Shown piece after piece: positions 48,607 through 56,349 of a DNA stretch of 64,000 bases. The stretch's first letter is position 1. Every line of letters starts with the position of its first letter. The notes under the pieces were generated by a model that did not search any database, was not told where the DNA came from, and saw only the letters and a program-made list of their open reading frames with translations. The stretch is taken from contig JADKBM010000016.1 of NCBI GenBank assembly GCA_016715115.1, positions 434,001 to 498,000 of the forward strand, read 5' to 3'. The position numbers were made by a program, and so were the translations under genes. The stretch is from Acidobacteriota bacterium (lineage in GTDB: Bacteria > Acidobacteriota > Blastocatellia > Pyrinomonadales > Pyrinomonadaceae).

Positions 48607-49005
48607 ATGCCATCAACAGCGATCATTTGCGGCGTTTTGCTGATTCTTTTGGGATTCGGCGGTTTTGGTTACGCGGTTTCGACTCTTCCTGCCGGCGAAC
48701 CGGTCACGAAGGTCTTGACGGCCCTGATCCCGGCGGTTCTCGGGTTGATCCTTGCCGGACTCGGCTTTCTCGCGAAGAGCAAGGAAAATCTTCGCAAACA
48801 CGTGATGCACGCCGCCGTTCTGGTCGGGCTGATCGGTTTCGTGGCGACGGTTTCGAGCGTCTTCAAGCTTTCGGCTTTGTTCGCCGGAACTGCGGAGCGT
48901 CCCTTGGCCGTTTTTTCGCAGTTCATCACCGCGTTGATCTGTCTTGTTTTCGTGATCCTTTGCGTGAAGTCGTTCATTGATGCCCGCCGTTCAGGGGCAG
49001 TTTGA
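48607..49005 (+). CDS. Small four-helix membrane protein of unknown function
   Basis: A 132-residue integral membrane protein with four predicted helices (about 4-24, 37-57, 67-88, 103-125), short loops and a positively charged C-terminus. No family signature was recognised. The ATG follows ACAAGGGGAAATAC, a good ribosome site. Its last 32 bases overlap the 3' end of the convergent sensor-kinase gene. Confidence 0.8.
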   Translation: MPSTAIICGVLLILLGFGGFGYAVSTLPAGEPVTKVLTALIPAVLGLILAGLGFLAKSKENLRKHVMHAAVLVGLIGFVATVSSVFKLSALFAGTAERPLAVFSQFITALICLVFVILCVKSFIDARRSGAV

Positions 49006-50350
49006 TCGAGACTCGCAGACCGTCCGCCGTATTGACCGCGCCGATCGATCCGTTATGCGCCTGAACAGCGCGGCGGGCGATCGCCAGTCCAAGGCCGACG
49101 CCGCCCGATCTTCGTTCGCGCGCTTCGGCGACGCGGTAAAACGGACGAAACAGATTCTCGATCTCGGCTTCAGGCACGCCGCCGCCGTGATCCTCAACGA
49201 CGATCTCGGCGGTTTTGCCGTTTTGGGTCAGCGAGAGTTCGACCGTCGTATCTTTCGCCGTGTACCGCACGGCATTGCGGACGACGTTCTCGATCGCGCT
49301 GCGCAGCAGATAGTCGTTTCCGACCAAGCGGCAATCTTCAATATTCCTGATCACGACCGACCGGTCGTTCGCGCCAGCTTCGAAATCGGCGTCACCGGCG
49401 ATCTCGCGAACCAGTTGGCCGAGATCGAGCCTTACCATCGAAACGCCCGCCGACCCGCTTTCCAGTTTTGAAAGCGTCAGCAGCTTTCCGATCATCTCGT
49501 TGAGTCTCTCGGATTCGGTTTCGATCCGCGCGATGATCGCCTGACTCTCCGATCCGGCCTTCTGCTTGGCGAGTTCGAGCGCGACGTTCATCCTCGCAAG
49601 CGGCGAACGCAGTTCGTGCGAGATGTCCCGCGTCAGACGTTTTTCACTCGTTACAAGCGTTTCGATCCGTTCAGCCATTTCGTCAAAATCCGCCGCAAGT
49701 TTGCCGAACTCGTCACGCCGGTTGCCAAGTTTGTCGGCGACGCGTGTTTTGAGATCTCCGGCGGCAAATCCGCGAGCCGCTTCGCCGAGTTTGACGATCG
49801 GTGACGATAGGTAGCGCGCGAGAACATAGCACACGAGAATCGCCGTCAGGATCAAACCGGCAAGCCGCAGATAGCGAACGCGCGGCTCTCCGAGAAACGG
49901 CGGCGGCACCGGCCGCGTCCACAACACGACAAGAACGAACTTCCGTCCGTCGGTCAGCGCGAAACTCTTTGCCAGGACGCTTTCCTGACCGGGCAGATAA
50001 TTCGATTCCGTCTCGTCGCTCAAAAACGCGCGTTCGGCAACTTCGCGAGCGTCCGCCGTACCGAGGCCGTTGTCGATGATAAGCTTGCGGTTCTGGTCGA
50101 TGATTCCCACACCACGGATCGCTTCGAGTTCCCTGAGCCTGCCCAGGAATCGTTCGAGCCCTGTTTGCCCTTCGCTTTCAAAGATGCCGGCGGCGGTTTC
50201 GCCGTGGAATTTGACCTGGCTGCGGGCGATATTTTGAAAACGGCCGATGACCGGATCGCTCTGGAGCGTCCAGGTCAGGAAAACAGCGACGCCGATCATC
50301 AGCGCCATCGCCGTCAGAAACCACAGGAATATCTTGAAGAAAAGGTTCAT
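48974..50350 (-). CDS. Sensor histidine kinase, CpxA-like
   Basis: A 458-residue inner-membrane kinase. TM1 (about 7-29) and TM2 (about 161-183) enclose a periplasmic sensor domain; HAMP (184-236) precedes the H-box DISHELRSPLARM with His245, and the ATPase has N-box NVVRNAVRYT, DHGGGVP and GGVGLGLAIARR. It phosphorylates the OmpR-type regulator encoded three bases upstream. Architecture, the DISHELRSPLAR box and the adjacent Spy/CpxP-like gene indicate an envelope-stress sensor. Assignment to the Cpx type is by context and resemblance rather than strict orthology. Confidence 0.93.
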   Translation of the reverse strand: MNLFFKIFLWFLTAMALMIGVAVFLTWTLQSDPVIGRFQNIARSQVKFHGETAAGIFESEGQTGLERFLGRLRELEAIRGVGIIDQNRKLIIDNGLGTADAREVAERAFLSDETESNYLPGQESVLAKSFALTDGRKFVLVVLWTRPVPPPFLGEPRVRYLRLAGLILTAILVCYVLARYLSSPIVKLGEAARGFAAGDLKTRVADKLGNRRDEFGKLAADFDEMAERIETLVTSEKRLTRDISHELRSPLARMNVALELAKQKAGSESQAIIARIETESERLNEMIGKLLTLSKLESGSAGVSMVRLDLGQLVREIAGDADFEAGANDRSVVIRNIEDCRLVGNDYLLRSAIENVVRNAVRYTAKDTTVELSLTQNGKTAEIVVEDHGGGVPEAEIENLFRPFYRVAEARERRSGGVGLGLAIARRAVQAHNGSIGAVNTADGLRVSIKLPLNGGHQ

Positions 50351-50353
50351 TTC

Positions 50354-51046
50354 TTAAACCGCGGTGTAAATGTAACCGACCGAACGGATGGTCTTGATTC
50401 GCTCGCTTCCGTCGGCCCGGAGTCCGAGCTTTTTCCGCAGATTCGAGATGTGCATATCCAAACTCCTGTCATATGGCGAAAGACTGCGGTCGAGGACCTT
50501 CAAGCTCAGGTCCTCCTTTTTGACGATGTTTCCCGCCTCGGCCGCGAGCGATGTCAGCAGATCGAACTCGACCGCCGTCAGTCCGAGGTCGACGCCGTTC
50601 AGCTTCGCGGTTCGCGCGCCGAGCGAGATCTCGATATCTTCGACCGTAAGCGTTTCGTGGCCCGCGTTCTTCGATTCCGTCTCGACGCGCGCCCGCCGCA
50701 GGATCGCCCGGAGCCGTGCCACGAGTTCGCGTGGATTGAACGGCTTGGCGAGATAGTCGTCAGCGCCGATCTCGAGTCCGACGATGCGCTCCATATCGTC
50801 GCCGCGCGCCGTAAGCATCAGAACCGGGATCGCCGATGTCTTTCGCAAATCGCGCAGCACGTCGAAGCCGTTCTTTTTTGGAAGCATCACGTCGAGGATG
50901 ACTATCCCGTGATCGCCCGCCAAAGCGCTTGCGAGCCCGGCCTCGCCGTCGTGCACGGCGTCCGTCTCAAATCCCTCGACGGTCAGATACTCGGCCACCA
51001 GATCGCATAGTTCCTCGTCGTCGTCGATGATCAGAATCTTGTCCAT
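50354..51046 (-). CDS. OmpR-family response regulator, CpxR-like
   Basis: A 230-residue regulator. The receiver has acidic IIDDDEE, phospho-acceptor Asp52 in ILDVMLP, T79 in MLTA and Lys101 in LAKPF; the C-terminal winged helix (about 135-228) contains LTAVEFDLLTSLA and IKTIRSVGYIYT. It is first in a two-gene operon with the sensor kinase (three bases apart). Two exact GTAAA-N5-GTAAA sites, the CpxR consensus of Enterobacteria, sit just upstream of its start, pointing to autoregulation and control of the divergent Spy/CpxP-like gene. Confidence 0.95.
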   Translation of the reverse strand: MDKILIIDDDEELCDLVAEYLTVEGFETDAVHDGEAGLASALAGDHGIVILDVMLPKKNGFDVLRDLRKTSAIPVLMLTARGDDMERIVGLEIGADDYLAKPFNPRELVARLRAILRRARVETESKNAGHETLTVEDIEISLGARTAKLNGVDLGLTAVEFDLLTSLAAEAGNIVKKEDLSLKVLDRSLSPYDRSLDMHISNLRKKLGLRADGSERIKTIRSVGYIYTAV

Positions 51047-51055
51047 CGACTAGAT

Positions 51056-51070
51056 TTTACGCCAGTTTAC
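51056..51070 (-). promoter_or_regulatory. CpxR-type box 1 (GTAAA-N5-GTAAA)
   Basis: TTTAC GCCAG TTTAC on the plus strand, that is GTAAA-N5-GTAAA on the minus strand. It begins ten bases upstream of the regulator's start codon, so it would overlap the leader or ribosome site, consistent with autorepression. Confidence 0.75.
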
Positions 51071-51087
51071 GATGCCGCGTCCCAACT

Positions 51088-51102
51088 TTTACATTTCTTT
51101 AC
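51088..51102 (-). promoter_or_regulatory. CpxR-type box 2 (GTAAA-N5-GTAAA)
   Basis: TTTAC ATTTC TTTAC on the plus strand, a second exact match to the CpxR consensus, 32 bases (three helical turns) from box 1. It lies in the divergent promoter region about 100 bases upstream of the Spy/CpxP-like start. A -10-like TATACA lies at 51149-51154. Confidence 0.8.
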
Positions 51103-51201
51103 ACATCATCGCGATAAATTGACGTTCGCGGCCGGCGGGAATTCGTCTTATACATTGAACGGCAAGAAATTGCATTCGATAACAAGGCTTAAGGAGAAAT
51201 T

Positions 51202-51714
51202 ATGAAAAAGGCAACAATCGCAATACTGGCAGTGGCATTGATCTCGCTCGGCGCGGTGTTCATCTTCGCGCAAAAGGGCGAATGGCGCGGTCCGCGCGGC
51301 GGCGGATTCGGACCGGGCCGCGGCTTGATGATGATGGCCGAAAAACTCGGTTTGTCGGAAGAGCAGAAAACGCAGGTCAAAGCGATCCTCGAGGAATCGA
51401 AGACCCGCGTCCAGCCGTTGATGGAAGCGGCCAGGGCGAATCACGACGCGATCAAGAATCTCGGAACGGACGGAACCTTCAACGAAGCGGAAGTAAACCG
51501 CCTCGCGGCCGCGCAGGCGGAAACGACCAAACAGCTGATCGTTGAAAAGGAAAAGACGAAGGCTGCGGTTTTCGCCGTCCTGACACCGGAACAGAGGGTC
51601 AAAGCGGCTGAGTTCAAGGAGCAGATGAAAGAACGCTTCAAGGACCGTATGCCGGGCCCGTTCGGCGGTGGACGCCGCGGCGGCGGATTTGGCGGCGGAT
51701 TTGATAAAGACTAA
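51202..51714 (+). CDS. Spy/CpxP-like periplasmic stress protein
   Basis: A 170-residue exported protein. The signal peptide (KKATIAILAVALISLGAVFIFA) precedes a Gly/Arg-rich stretch, then an alpha-helical body with LSEEQKTQVKAILEES and LTPEQRVKAAEFKEQ. The latter contains the LTxxQ-type motif that defines the Spy/CpxP family. A Gly/Arg-rich tail ends the protein. Family members are periplasmic chaperones or feedback inhibitors of CpxA. Divergent placement from the Cpx-like regulator, with GTAAA boxes between, strongly supports this role. Strong ribosome site AAGGAGA. Confidence 0.9.
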   Translation: MKKATIAILAVALISLGAVFIFAQKGEWRGPRGGGFGPGRGLMMMAEKLGLSEEQKTQVKAILEESKTRVQPLMEAARANHDAIKNLGTDGTFNEAEVNRLAAAQAETTKQLIVEKEKTKAAVFAVLTPEQRVKAAEFKEQMKERFKDRMPGPFGGGRRGGGFGGGFDKD

Positions 51715-51739
51715 CGAACAAGGGCAGTTCAAACGGGAT

Positions 51740-51769
51740 CACGGCCGCCACTCGCGGCCGTGTTTTTTT
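51740..51769 (+). terminator. Rho-independent terminator after the Spy/CpxP-like gene
   Basis: CACGGCCGC and GCGGCCGTG form a perfect 9-bp stem around CACTC, followed by seven T. It lies 26 bases after the stop codon. Confidence 0.95.
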
Positions 51770-51786
51770 CTGCCGGGAATTTGAAC

Positions 51787-51878
51787 CACGAAGGACACAA
51801 AGCCACACGAAATTTTCGTACCGTTGCCGGTAAAGCAACCGGCGGTCAGAAACTTCGTGTGGCTTCGTGTCCTTCGTG
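51787..51878. repeat. CACGAAGG inverted-repeat element
   Basis: 25-bp arms 51787-51811 and 51854-51878 (CACGAAGGACACAAAGCCAC and its complement) differ at a single position and flank 42 bases. The same family is seen at 25553 and 60546-60626. Confidence 0.85.
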
Positions 51879-51964
51879 TTAGATCCGGCCGATCCGAATG
51901 AATGTAACCTTATTCTCCCTCCGTTCGTATTGACAAAACCAATCTTTGATTTAGGATATACGCA

Positions 51965-52252
51965 ATGCCGACGACTTTGACCGAATTCGAAGACAAGGAA
52001 CGTGGAAAAACGGTTCTTCGCGTCGAAGGTTCAATGACGCTCGAAGACGCGGAACTCCTCGAACGGATCGCGCTCGACCTGCGGGAAGAGCGGGGCCGCA
52101 ACATCACTTTCGACCTTTCGGACATCGATTTTCTCGACAGCGACAGCGCGCCGGTATTGATCAAGCTGGTCCGCGAACACGGTTTTGAGATAGAAGGGAT
52201 CGAGTTTTTTCTGCAAACCATCGTCAATGACGCGGAAAAGGCGCGCCATTGA
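51965..52252 (+). CDS. STAS-domain protein (anti-sigma-factor antagonist-like)
   Basis: A 95-residue single STAS domain. Strand-helix order and the core DLSDIDFLDSDSAPVLIKLVRE match SpoIIAA/RsbV proteins; the Ser in DSDSAP lies at the usual phosphorylation position. Such proteins are phosphorylated by HATPase_c anti-sigma kinases in partner-switching. No partner kinase or sigma factor is adjacent. The REPIN element begins at its stop codon. Confidence 0.85.
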   Translation: MPTTLTEFEDKERGKTVLRVEGSMTLEDAELLERIALDLREERGRNITFDLSDIDFLDSDSAPVLIKLVREHGFEIEGIEFFLQTIVNDAEKARH

Positions 52253-52433
52253 CCGGAGCGCACTGGAGCGCAAGCGTCCCCGCTTGCAATGAGCGCGGAG
52301 CGCGAACGGCGCCCGGGAAAAGAGCGCATTGAGTTCAACGGCTTTACGGCGTTTCACGCCGTTGCAAGCGGGGACGCTTGCGCTCCAGTCGGCTTGCGCT
52401 CCAGTCGGCTCGCGCTCCAGTCGGCTCGTGCTC
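52252..52433. repeat. REPIN (paired REP element), copy A
   Basis: ACTGGAGCGCAAGCGTCCCC-type REP at the left (about 52264-52288) and its inverted counterpart GCAAGCGGGGACGCTTGCGC (about 52364-52385), then three further tandem half-units (GCTCCAGTCGG). Between them is a GAGCGCGGAGCGCGAACGGCGCC palindromic stretch and a TTTACGGCGTTTCACGCCGTT hairpin. Layout matches the element at 63.6 kb next to the RAYT gene. Confidence 0.88.
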
Positions 52434-53064
52434 AGGGTGCGAATATCGCCGCCAATTCCTTCATCAGATCCTTGAATTCCGAACTCTCGAGCTGATCCGG
52501 ATTGCGCGTTGCGCGGATCTTGATGAAGTTGTTCTCGAACGAAAATAGGTAGAGTTCCGAGACTTTCCGCTGCCCCTGAACGCTGAACTCATAGCGGGCG
52601 TAGTGAGACTCGATTGAATCTCCAACCGTCGCGGTGCCGGTTTTCACCTCTTTCATATTCTGATAAATTCCGGCTTTTCCGACGGCGAGGATCTCCTCCC
52701 TCACGCCTTTGTATTCGCGCAACACGATCGCGTCGTTGATGTCGTCGGCGATCTTCCGGTTCCCTCCGTTGTAAACATAGATCGTGACGCGGCCGCCGCC
52801 GTTGGATTCGTAGGTGTAGCTGTAGCCGAGTTCCGGAGTCGGATAGGTCTGCTTCGGGCTCATCGTCCAGCCTTCGATCTCGGGGAAAAGCAAAGTCGTC
52901 TTCTTGGCGTTCGTCGGCGTCGGCGTCGGCTTAACCCTCACAACCGGCGCGATCTCCCGTCGGTCATCACGCTTTTCCGACGGCTTCCCCGGATCCTGCG
53001 CAAGCGCGGCGACGGCGAGGACAATGCCGACGACCATCGGCGCTGAGAATCTTAGAAATGACAT
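52432..53064 (-). CDS. Secreted protein of unknown function
   Basis: A 210-residue exported protein: signal peptide (about 1-22), a basic/Pro-Thr linker (24-55), then a mixed domain of about 150 residues (LLFPEIEGWTMSPKQTYPTP, YTYESNGGGRVTIYVYNGG, VGDSIESHYARYEF, FSFENNFIKIRATR). The pattern is that of a periplasmic beta-sandwich of unknown family. The stop codon lies at the edge of the REPIN. Its start is the only Met before the signal sequence. No operon partner. Confidence 0.7.
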   Translation of the reverse strand: MSFLRFSAPMVVGIVLAVAALAQDPGKPSEKRDDRREIAPVVRVKPTPTPTNAKKTTLLFPEIEGWTMSPKQTYPTPELGYSYTYESNGGGRVTIYVYNGGNRKIADDINDAIVLREYKGVREEILAVGKAGIYQNMKEVKTGTATVGDSIESHYARYEFSVQGQRKVSELYLFSFENNFIKIRATRNPDQLESSEFKDLMKELAAIFAP

Positions 53065-53203
53065 TATTACGAATACCTCGTTGGTGGTTTGCGAACCCGA
53101 GTAGTTTACGCGAGGCAGGATATGCGGTCAATGGTCTTCTTTCCGTGAAACCGCTCACACGGCATTTTGAATTGCACCGGGCATAGTCGAAAATATCCTT
53201 GGA

Positions 53204-53460
53204 GCTTGTCGTTACAATCGATTCAATGTACGGAGCACACGAACGTACGATAGCGCCACGTGAAACGGCGCGGAACCCGAGTGTCAACCACGAACGACTC
53301 CAACGTGCATTTGAAACACGCGGACCTGTTGCAACCACGAGAGTTACGCGTGTTCCACACGCGACGGAGGTTGGCGCGACCGGCCACCACGTTCGGCTCC
53401 GCTTCACGTGGTGCTATCGCAAGTTCGCGTGCTCCGCACGCTTGAAGAAACAAACTCGGT
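53204..53460. repeat. Palindromic interspersed element, copy 3
   Basis: Same family as copies 1 and 2. The flanks are oriented as in copy 2 (ATCGATTCAATGTACGGAGC on the left, GCTCCGCACGCTTGAAGAA on the right), but the interior is reversed: TGTCAACCACGAACG comes first and GTTACGCGTGTTCCACACG last. It ends about 80 bases before the first gene of the peptide-maturation locus. Confidence 0.85.
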
Positions 53461-53540
53461 TCTCAATCGTTTCTCCGACAGACTCCTTGAATTCACAGGA
53501 GAACACCGATTTCAGTCACAAGACCGGCGACTGACAACTT

Positions 53541-54374
53541 ATGAAGCGGACCGTAAATCAATACAGGCTTGGAATCGAGTCGTTCGGTGTCCGCATCAGC
53601 GTCGAAACCAACGATCCCGGAGCGCTCCGACCGATCCGAGACGCCGTTTTCGAGGCTCTGCCGGGTTGCGTCCGTGAAACCCTTAACGACGAATCCGAAC
53701 ATCGTTTCGTTTTCTTCCGAGACGAATTCGGCGATTTCAGCGTCTTTAAGGACCGCGAAACGGTCATCGAAAGCGCCGACCGGGCACGTGCTCTCGTTTA
53801 TCTGGTTTCGCGAATTCGAACCGCAGCCGCGGAATTCGCCGTCGACCGCGTGTTCTTGCATTCAGGCGTGGTCAGCTGGAACGGAAAAGCGATACTGTTC
53901 CCCGGCGAGAGTTTCAGCGGAAAGACGAGCCTCACGGCGGAGTTCGTCCGGCGCGGCGCGGTCTACTACTCGGATGAATATGCCGTCCTTGACGGTGCCG
54001 GCCGCGTTCACCCTTTTCCTAAGACGCTATCTATGCGGGGCATCATCGACGACTATCAGCAGGTTGAGCATTCGGCCGAGGCGATCGGCGGCAGGTCCGC
54101 AACCGAAAGCGCGGTTGTCGGCGCTGTCATCTTCACGACTTTTACGAAAAGCGGGCATTGGGAGCCCGCCCCGATCACACAAGGTGAGGCGATGCTCGAA
54201 TTGATCAAGCATACGCTTCCGATCCGAACTTCGACAGAATTTTCGCTGACCGTGCTCAAACTGATCGCCAGCAACGCGATGCTGCTAAAATCAGATCGCG
54301 GAGAGGCGACCGCTACCGCGCCGTCGATAATTGAATATCTTGACCCGAGATTTCGAACTGCCCATCGATCCTGA
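53541..54374 (+). CDS. HprK-like kinase A of the PqqD-peptide locus
   Basis: A 277-residue protein. An N-terminal alpha/beta domain (about 1-105) precedes an HprK-type P-loop kinase domain with Walker A PGESFSGKTS (121-130) and VYYSDEYAVLD (141-151) as the acidic catalytic/metal segment. The DNA-binding-like N-domain of true HPr kinase is absent, and no HPr gene is nearby. Related stand-alone HprK-like kinases occur beside PqqD proteins and in lasso-peptide clusters, where they phosphorylate the peptide. Its stop codon abuts the stop of the convergent PqqD-peptide gene without a single base between. Substrate assignment is inferred from this context. Confidence 0.85.
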   Translation: MKRTVNQYRLGIESFGVRISVETNDPGALRPIRDAVFEALPGCVRETLNDESEHRFVFFRDEFGDFSVFKDRETVIESADRARALVYLVSRIRTAAAEFAVDRVFLHSGVVSWNGKAILFPGESFSGKTSLTAEFVRRGAVYYSDEYAVLDGAGRVHPFPKTLSMRGIIDDYQQVEHSAEAIGGRSATESAVVGAVIFTTFTKSGHWEPAPITQGEAMLELIKHTLPIRTSTEFSLTVLKLIASNAMLLKSDRGEATATAPSIIEYLDPRFRTAHRS

Positions 54375-54929
54375 TCAGGGTACGCAGTTGTCGGCCCCTA
54401 GCCCTTGGCTGAGACACCGGCAGTTTGTATCGGCACAGGCCATCGAAAACGCACCTGAAGGCGTACAGAACATTCCGGCGGGCTGATTGTCGCCAAGCCC
54501 GCATTGGCACCCGCCGACGAGCGTCATACAGAGCGAGTTGGCGTGGACTGCCATCGGCGCGGAAAGCGACACCAAAACAGGCAGCGCGACAAGCGATGCG
54601 GCGCCTATCCGCTTGATCACGTCGCGGCGCGACACTCCGGCGAAACGCGCTTTCACATCGGGTGCGTTTTGGATCAAAGACGCTTTTGCCAACTGGTCGA
54701 GCGCAAGCCAGAGAAGATCGTCATCGACATCAGATCCAAGCCGCACGCGCGCGAAATCGCGAATCCCTTTAAGATCGCGATTACCGTCGCAAGCGGACCA
54801 GACGGCCGCCGAGGTCTCGTTGAGACAATATGCCTGGTTCTTGTCGAGATCGTAGATCAGCACTTCGCCGTCGAGTTCCTGAACGACGAGGTTGTCGTGA
54901 CGGCTCAAAGGGTTTCGATCTTTATGCAT
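54375..54929 (-). CDS. PqqD domain - Tat-like signal - 8-Cys peptide fusion (A)
   Basis: A 184-residue protein in three parts. Residues 8-88 form a PqqD/RRE domain (VVQELDGEVLIYDLD, then CLNETSAAVWSACDG). Residues 100-130 look like an internal twin-arginine signal: SRRDVIKRIG, a hydrophobic segment and APMAVHA as cleavage site. The remaining 54 residues hold eight Cys in the order C-x6-C-x-C-x11-C-x9-C-x4-C-x-C-x9-C. The PqqD part would stay in the cytoplasm as recognition domain while the tail is exported. The start Met 54929 is placed by homology to paralogue B and by an AAGGAG nine bases upstream. A disulfide or thioether product, or a metal-binding peptide, are all possible. Confidence 0.85.
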   Translation of the reverse strand: MHKDRNPLSRHDNLVVQELDGEVLIYDLDKNQAYCLNETSAAVWSACDGNRDLKGIRDFARVRLGSDVDDDLLWLALDQLAKASLIQNAPDVKARFAGVSRRDVIKRIGAASLVALPVLVSLSAPMAVHANSLCMTLVGGCQCGLGDNQPAGMFCTPSGAFSMACADTNCRCLSQGLGADNCVP

Positions 54930-55093
54930 ACGGAACATACTCCTTGAAACAACCTGGCTTTATGCGGGAAATTCCTGTAAGAAAGAAAGCCCAAGTCTGT
55001 TACAATCTTAGCTTTGGCGACTAGGAGGGTCAAGGCCTCCCTTACGCGGGGCCGCCCGAACACGGAGTTGCCGGCCTCGTTTGAGCAAAAGAA

Positions 55094-55390
55094 ATGTTGT
55101 CTGAAGACACAATGCGCGAAAATGACCATTCCGGGAATGAGGCGCGCCGGAAGCTCTGCGAACTGCCTGTCGGCGCGCGCGTGATCATCCGCTGCAAGCA
55201 CGACTGGCGTTCGGCGGCGATTTCAAGGCTCGGCGAAGAACGCGTCGTCCTGACGATCGCCTCACCGACCGGAAGAAACTACCGCAAATCGTGCCCGGCC
55301 GAAACGTTCGTCGATCTCGCCGGCACGCTCCCCGTCATCGGCGAAGGCCCGTGGCGCGAGAGTTTTGTCAGGTATGATTATCGATGGTAA
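55094..55390 (+). CDS. Small protein of unknown function in the PqqD-peptide locus
   Basis: A 98-residue soluble protein with no recognised family. It is beta-rich in the middle (ELPVGARVIIRCKHDWRSAA, ERVVLTIASPTGRNY) and ends FVRYDYRW; two Cys are present. It is the first of three plus-strand genes with short gaps (40 and 46 bases) and is divergent from the PqqD-peptide A gene across about 160 bases, where both promoters should lie. An internal Met at 55112 is an alternative start. Whether it acts on the peptides is unknown. Confidence 0.65.
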   Translation: MLSEDTMRENDHSGNEARRKLCELPVGARVIIRCKHDWRSAAISRLGEERVVLTIASPTGRNYRKSCPAETFVDLAGTLPVIGEGPWRESFVRYDYRW

Positions 55391-55430
55391 CCGTTTGACC
55401 CTATTTTTTGCGTTAATTTACCTTTAGAAA

Positions 55431-56303
55431 GTGGCTACGAAATCGACCGGCAAGACGAAAAAACGAGTTTATGATCGCTCACGCGGAAAGGAGTTCCGTC
55501 ATCATTTCGTCTTTGAATCCTACGGCGTCAAGATCCGCGTAACCTCCAATGAAGCGGAAGCTATCGAAGAGATGAGAACGGCGGTAAGGCGCACTTTTTC
55601 GAACTGTTTTGCCGAACTTGAAGACGCCGCGGCGGATCACACGTTTTTGGTCGCCAGGAACGCGAGCGGCAAGGATACGCTTTACAAGAACGGCGAGAAA
55701 TTCTATTCGCGACTCGCGCGAGAGGCGTTGATAGATGTCGTTGATTCGCAGTTGCGGTTGACCGTTGCGCAATTTACCAAAGAGCGCGTTTTTGTCCACG
55801 CCGGCGTGGTCGCTTGGAAAGAAAAGGCGATTTTGATTCCCGCTCCGAGTTTTCGCGGCAAAAGTGCGCTGACCGCGGCGTTAGTGAAACTAGGTGCGAT
55901 ATACTATTCCGACGAATATGCGGTGCTTGACGATAGCGGCTTTGTTCATCCTTTCGCAAAGCCACTTTCAATTCGAGGCGAGATTGACGATTTCACACAA
56001 GTTGATTATGCGGTCGAAGATCTGGGCGGCAGTGCGGGAGCTGTCGCAATCCCGGTTGGAATGGTGCTGATCACGGAATTTAAGCCAAATGGAAGATGGA
56101 CTCCAAGACGACTGAGTCCGGCGAACGGAATCGTTGAAATGATTAAGAACACGATTCCGATCAGAGACAATCCGGCGAAAGCGCTGAAAGTATTGAATCA
56201 AGTGGCCAAGTCTGCGGCATTTATCAAGTCATCGCGCGGTGATGTTTCAAAACACGCGGATGTGATCCTTCGTTTTTTTGAAACCGAAGTTCTATGCCCT
56301 TGA
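55431..56303 (+). CDS. HprK-like kinase B of the PqqD-peptide locus
   Basis: A 290-residue paralogue of kinase A with a GTG start. It has a Lys/Arg-rich N-terminal extension, then the same N-domain, FVHAGVVAWKEKAILIP, P-loop APSFRGKSA (138-146) and IYYSDEYAVLD. The first Gly of the GxxxxGK[ST] P-loop is Ala here, while GKS is intact, so nucleotide binding may be altered but is not excluded. It shares strand and close spacing with the 98-residue protein upstream and the methyltransferase downstream, implying one operon. Confidence 0.85.
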   Translation: MATKSTGKTKKRVYDRSRGKEFRHHFVFESYGVKIRVTSNEAEAIEEMRTAVRRTFSNCFAELEDAAADHTFLVARNASGKDTLYKNGEKFYSRLAREALIDVVDSQLRLTVAQFTKERVFVHAGVVAWKEKAILIPAPSFRGKSALTAALVKLGAIYYSDEYAVLDDSGFVHPFAKPLSIRGEIDDFTQVDYAVEDLGGSAGAVAIPVGMVLITEFKPNGRWTPRRLSPANGIVEMIKNTIPIRDNPAKALKVLNQVAKSAAFIKSSRGDVSKHADVILRFFETEVLCP

Positions 56304-56349
56304 TTTCTGTTTCTCGTAATTGTCCTGAGGCTATGCCACTTTGCTTTTC

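Noticed and set aside
53541..56303. HprK-like genes as true HPr kinase/phosphorylase
   Set aside because: The N-terminal HprK domain and the HPr/PTS genes are missing; PqqD-fusion neighbours point to a peptide-linked role.
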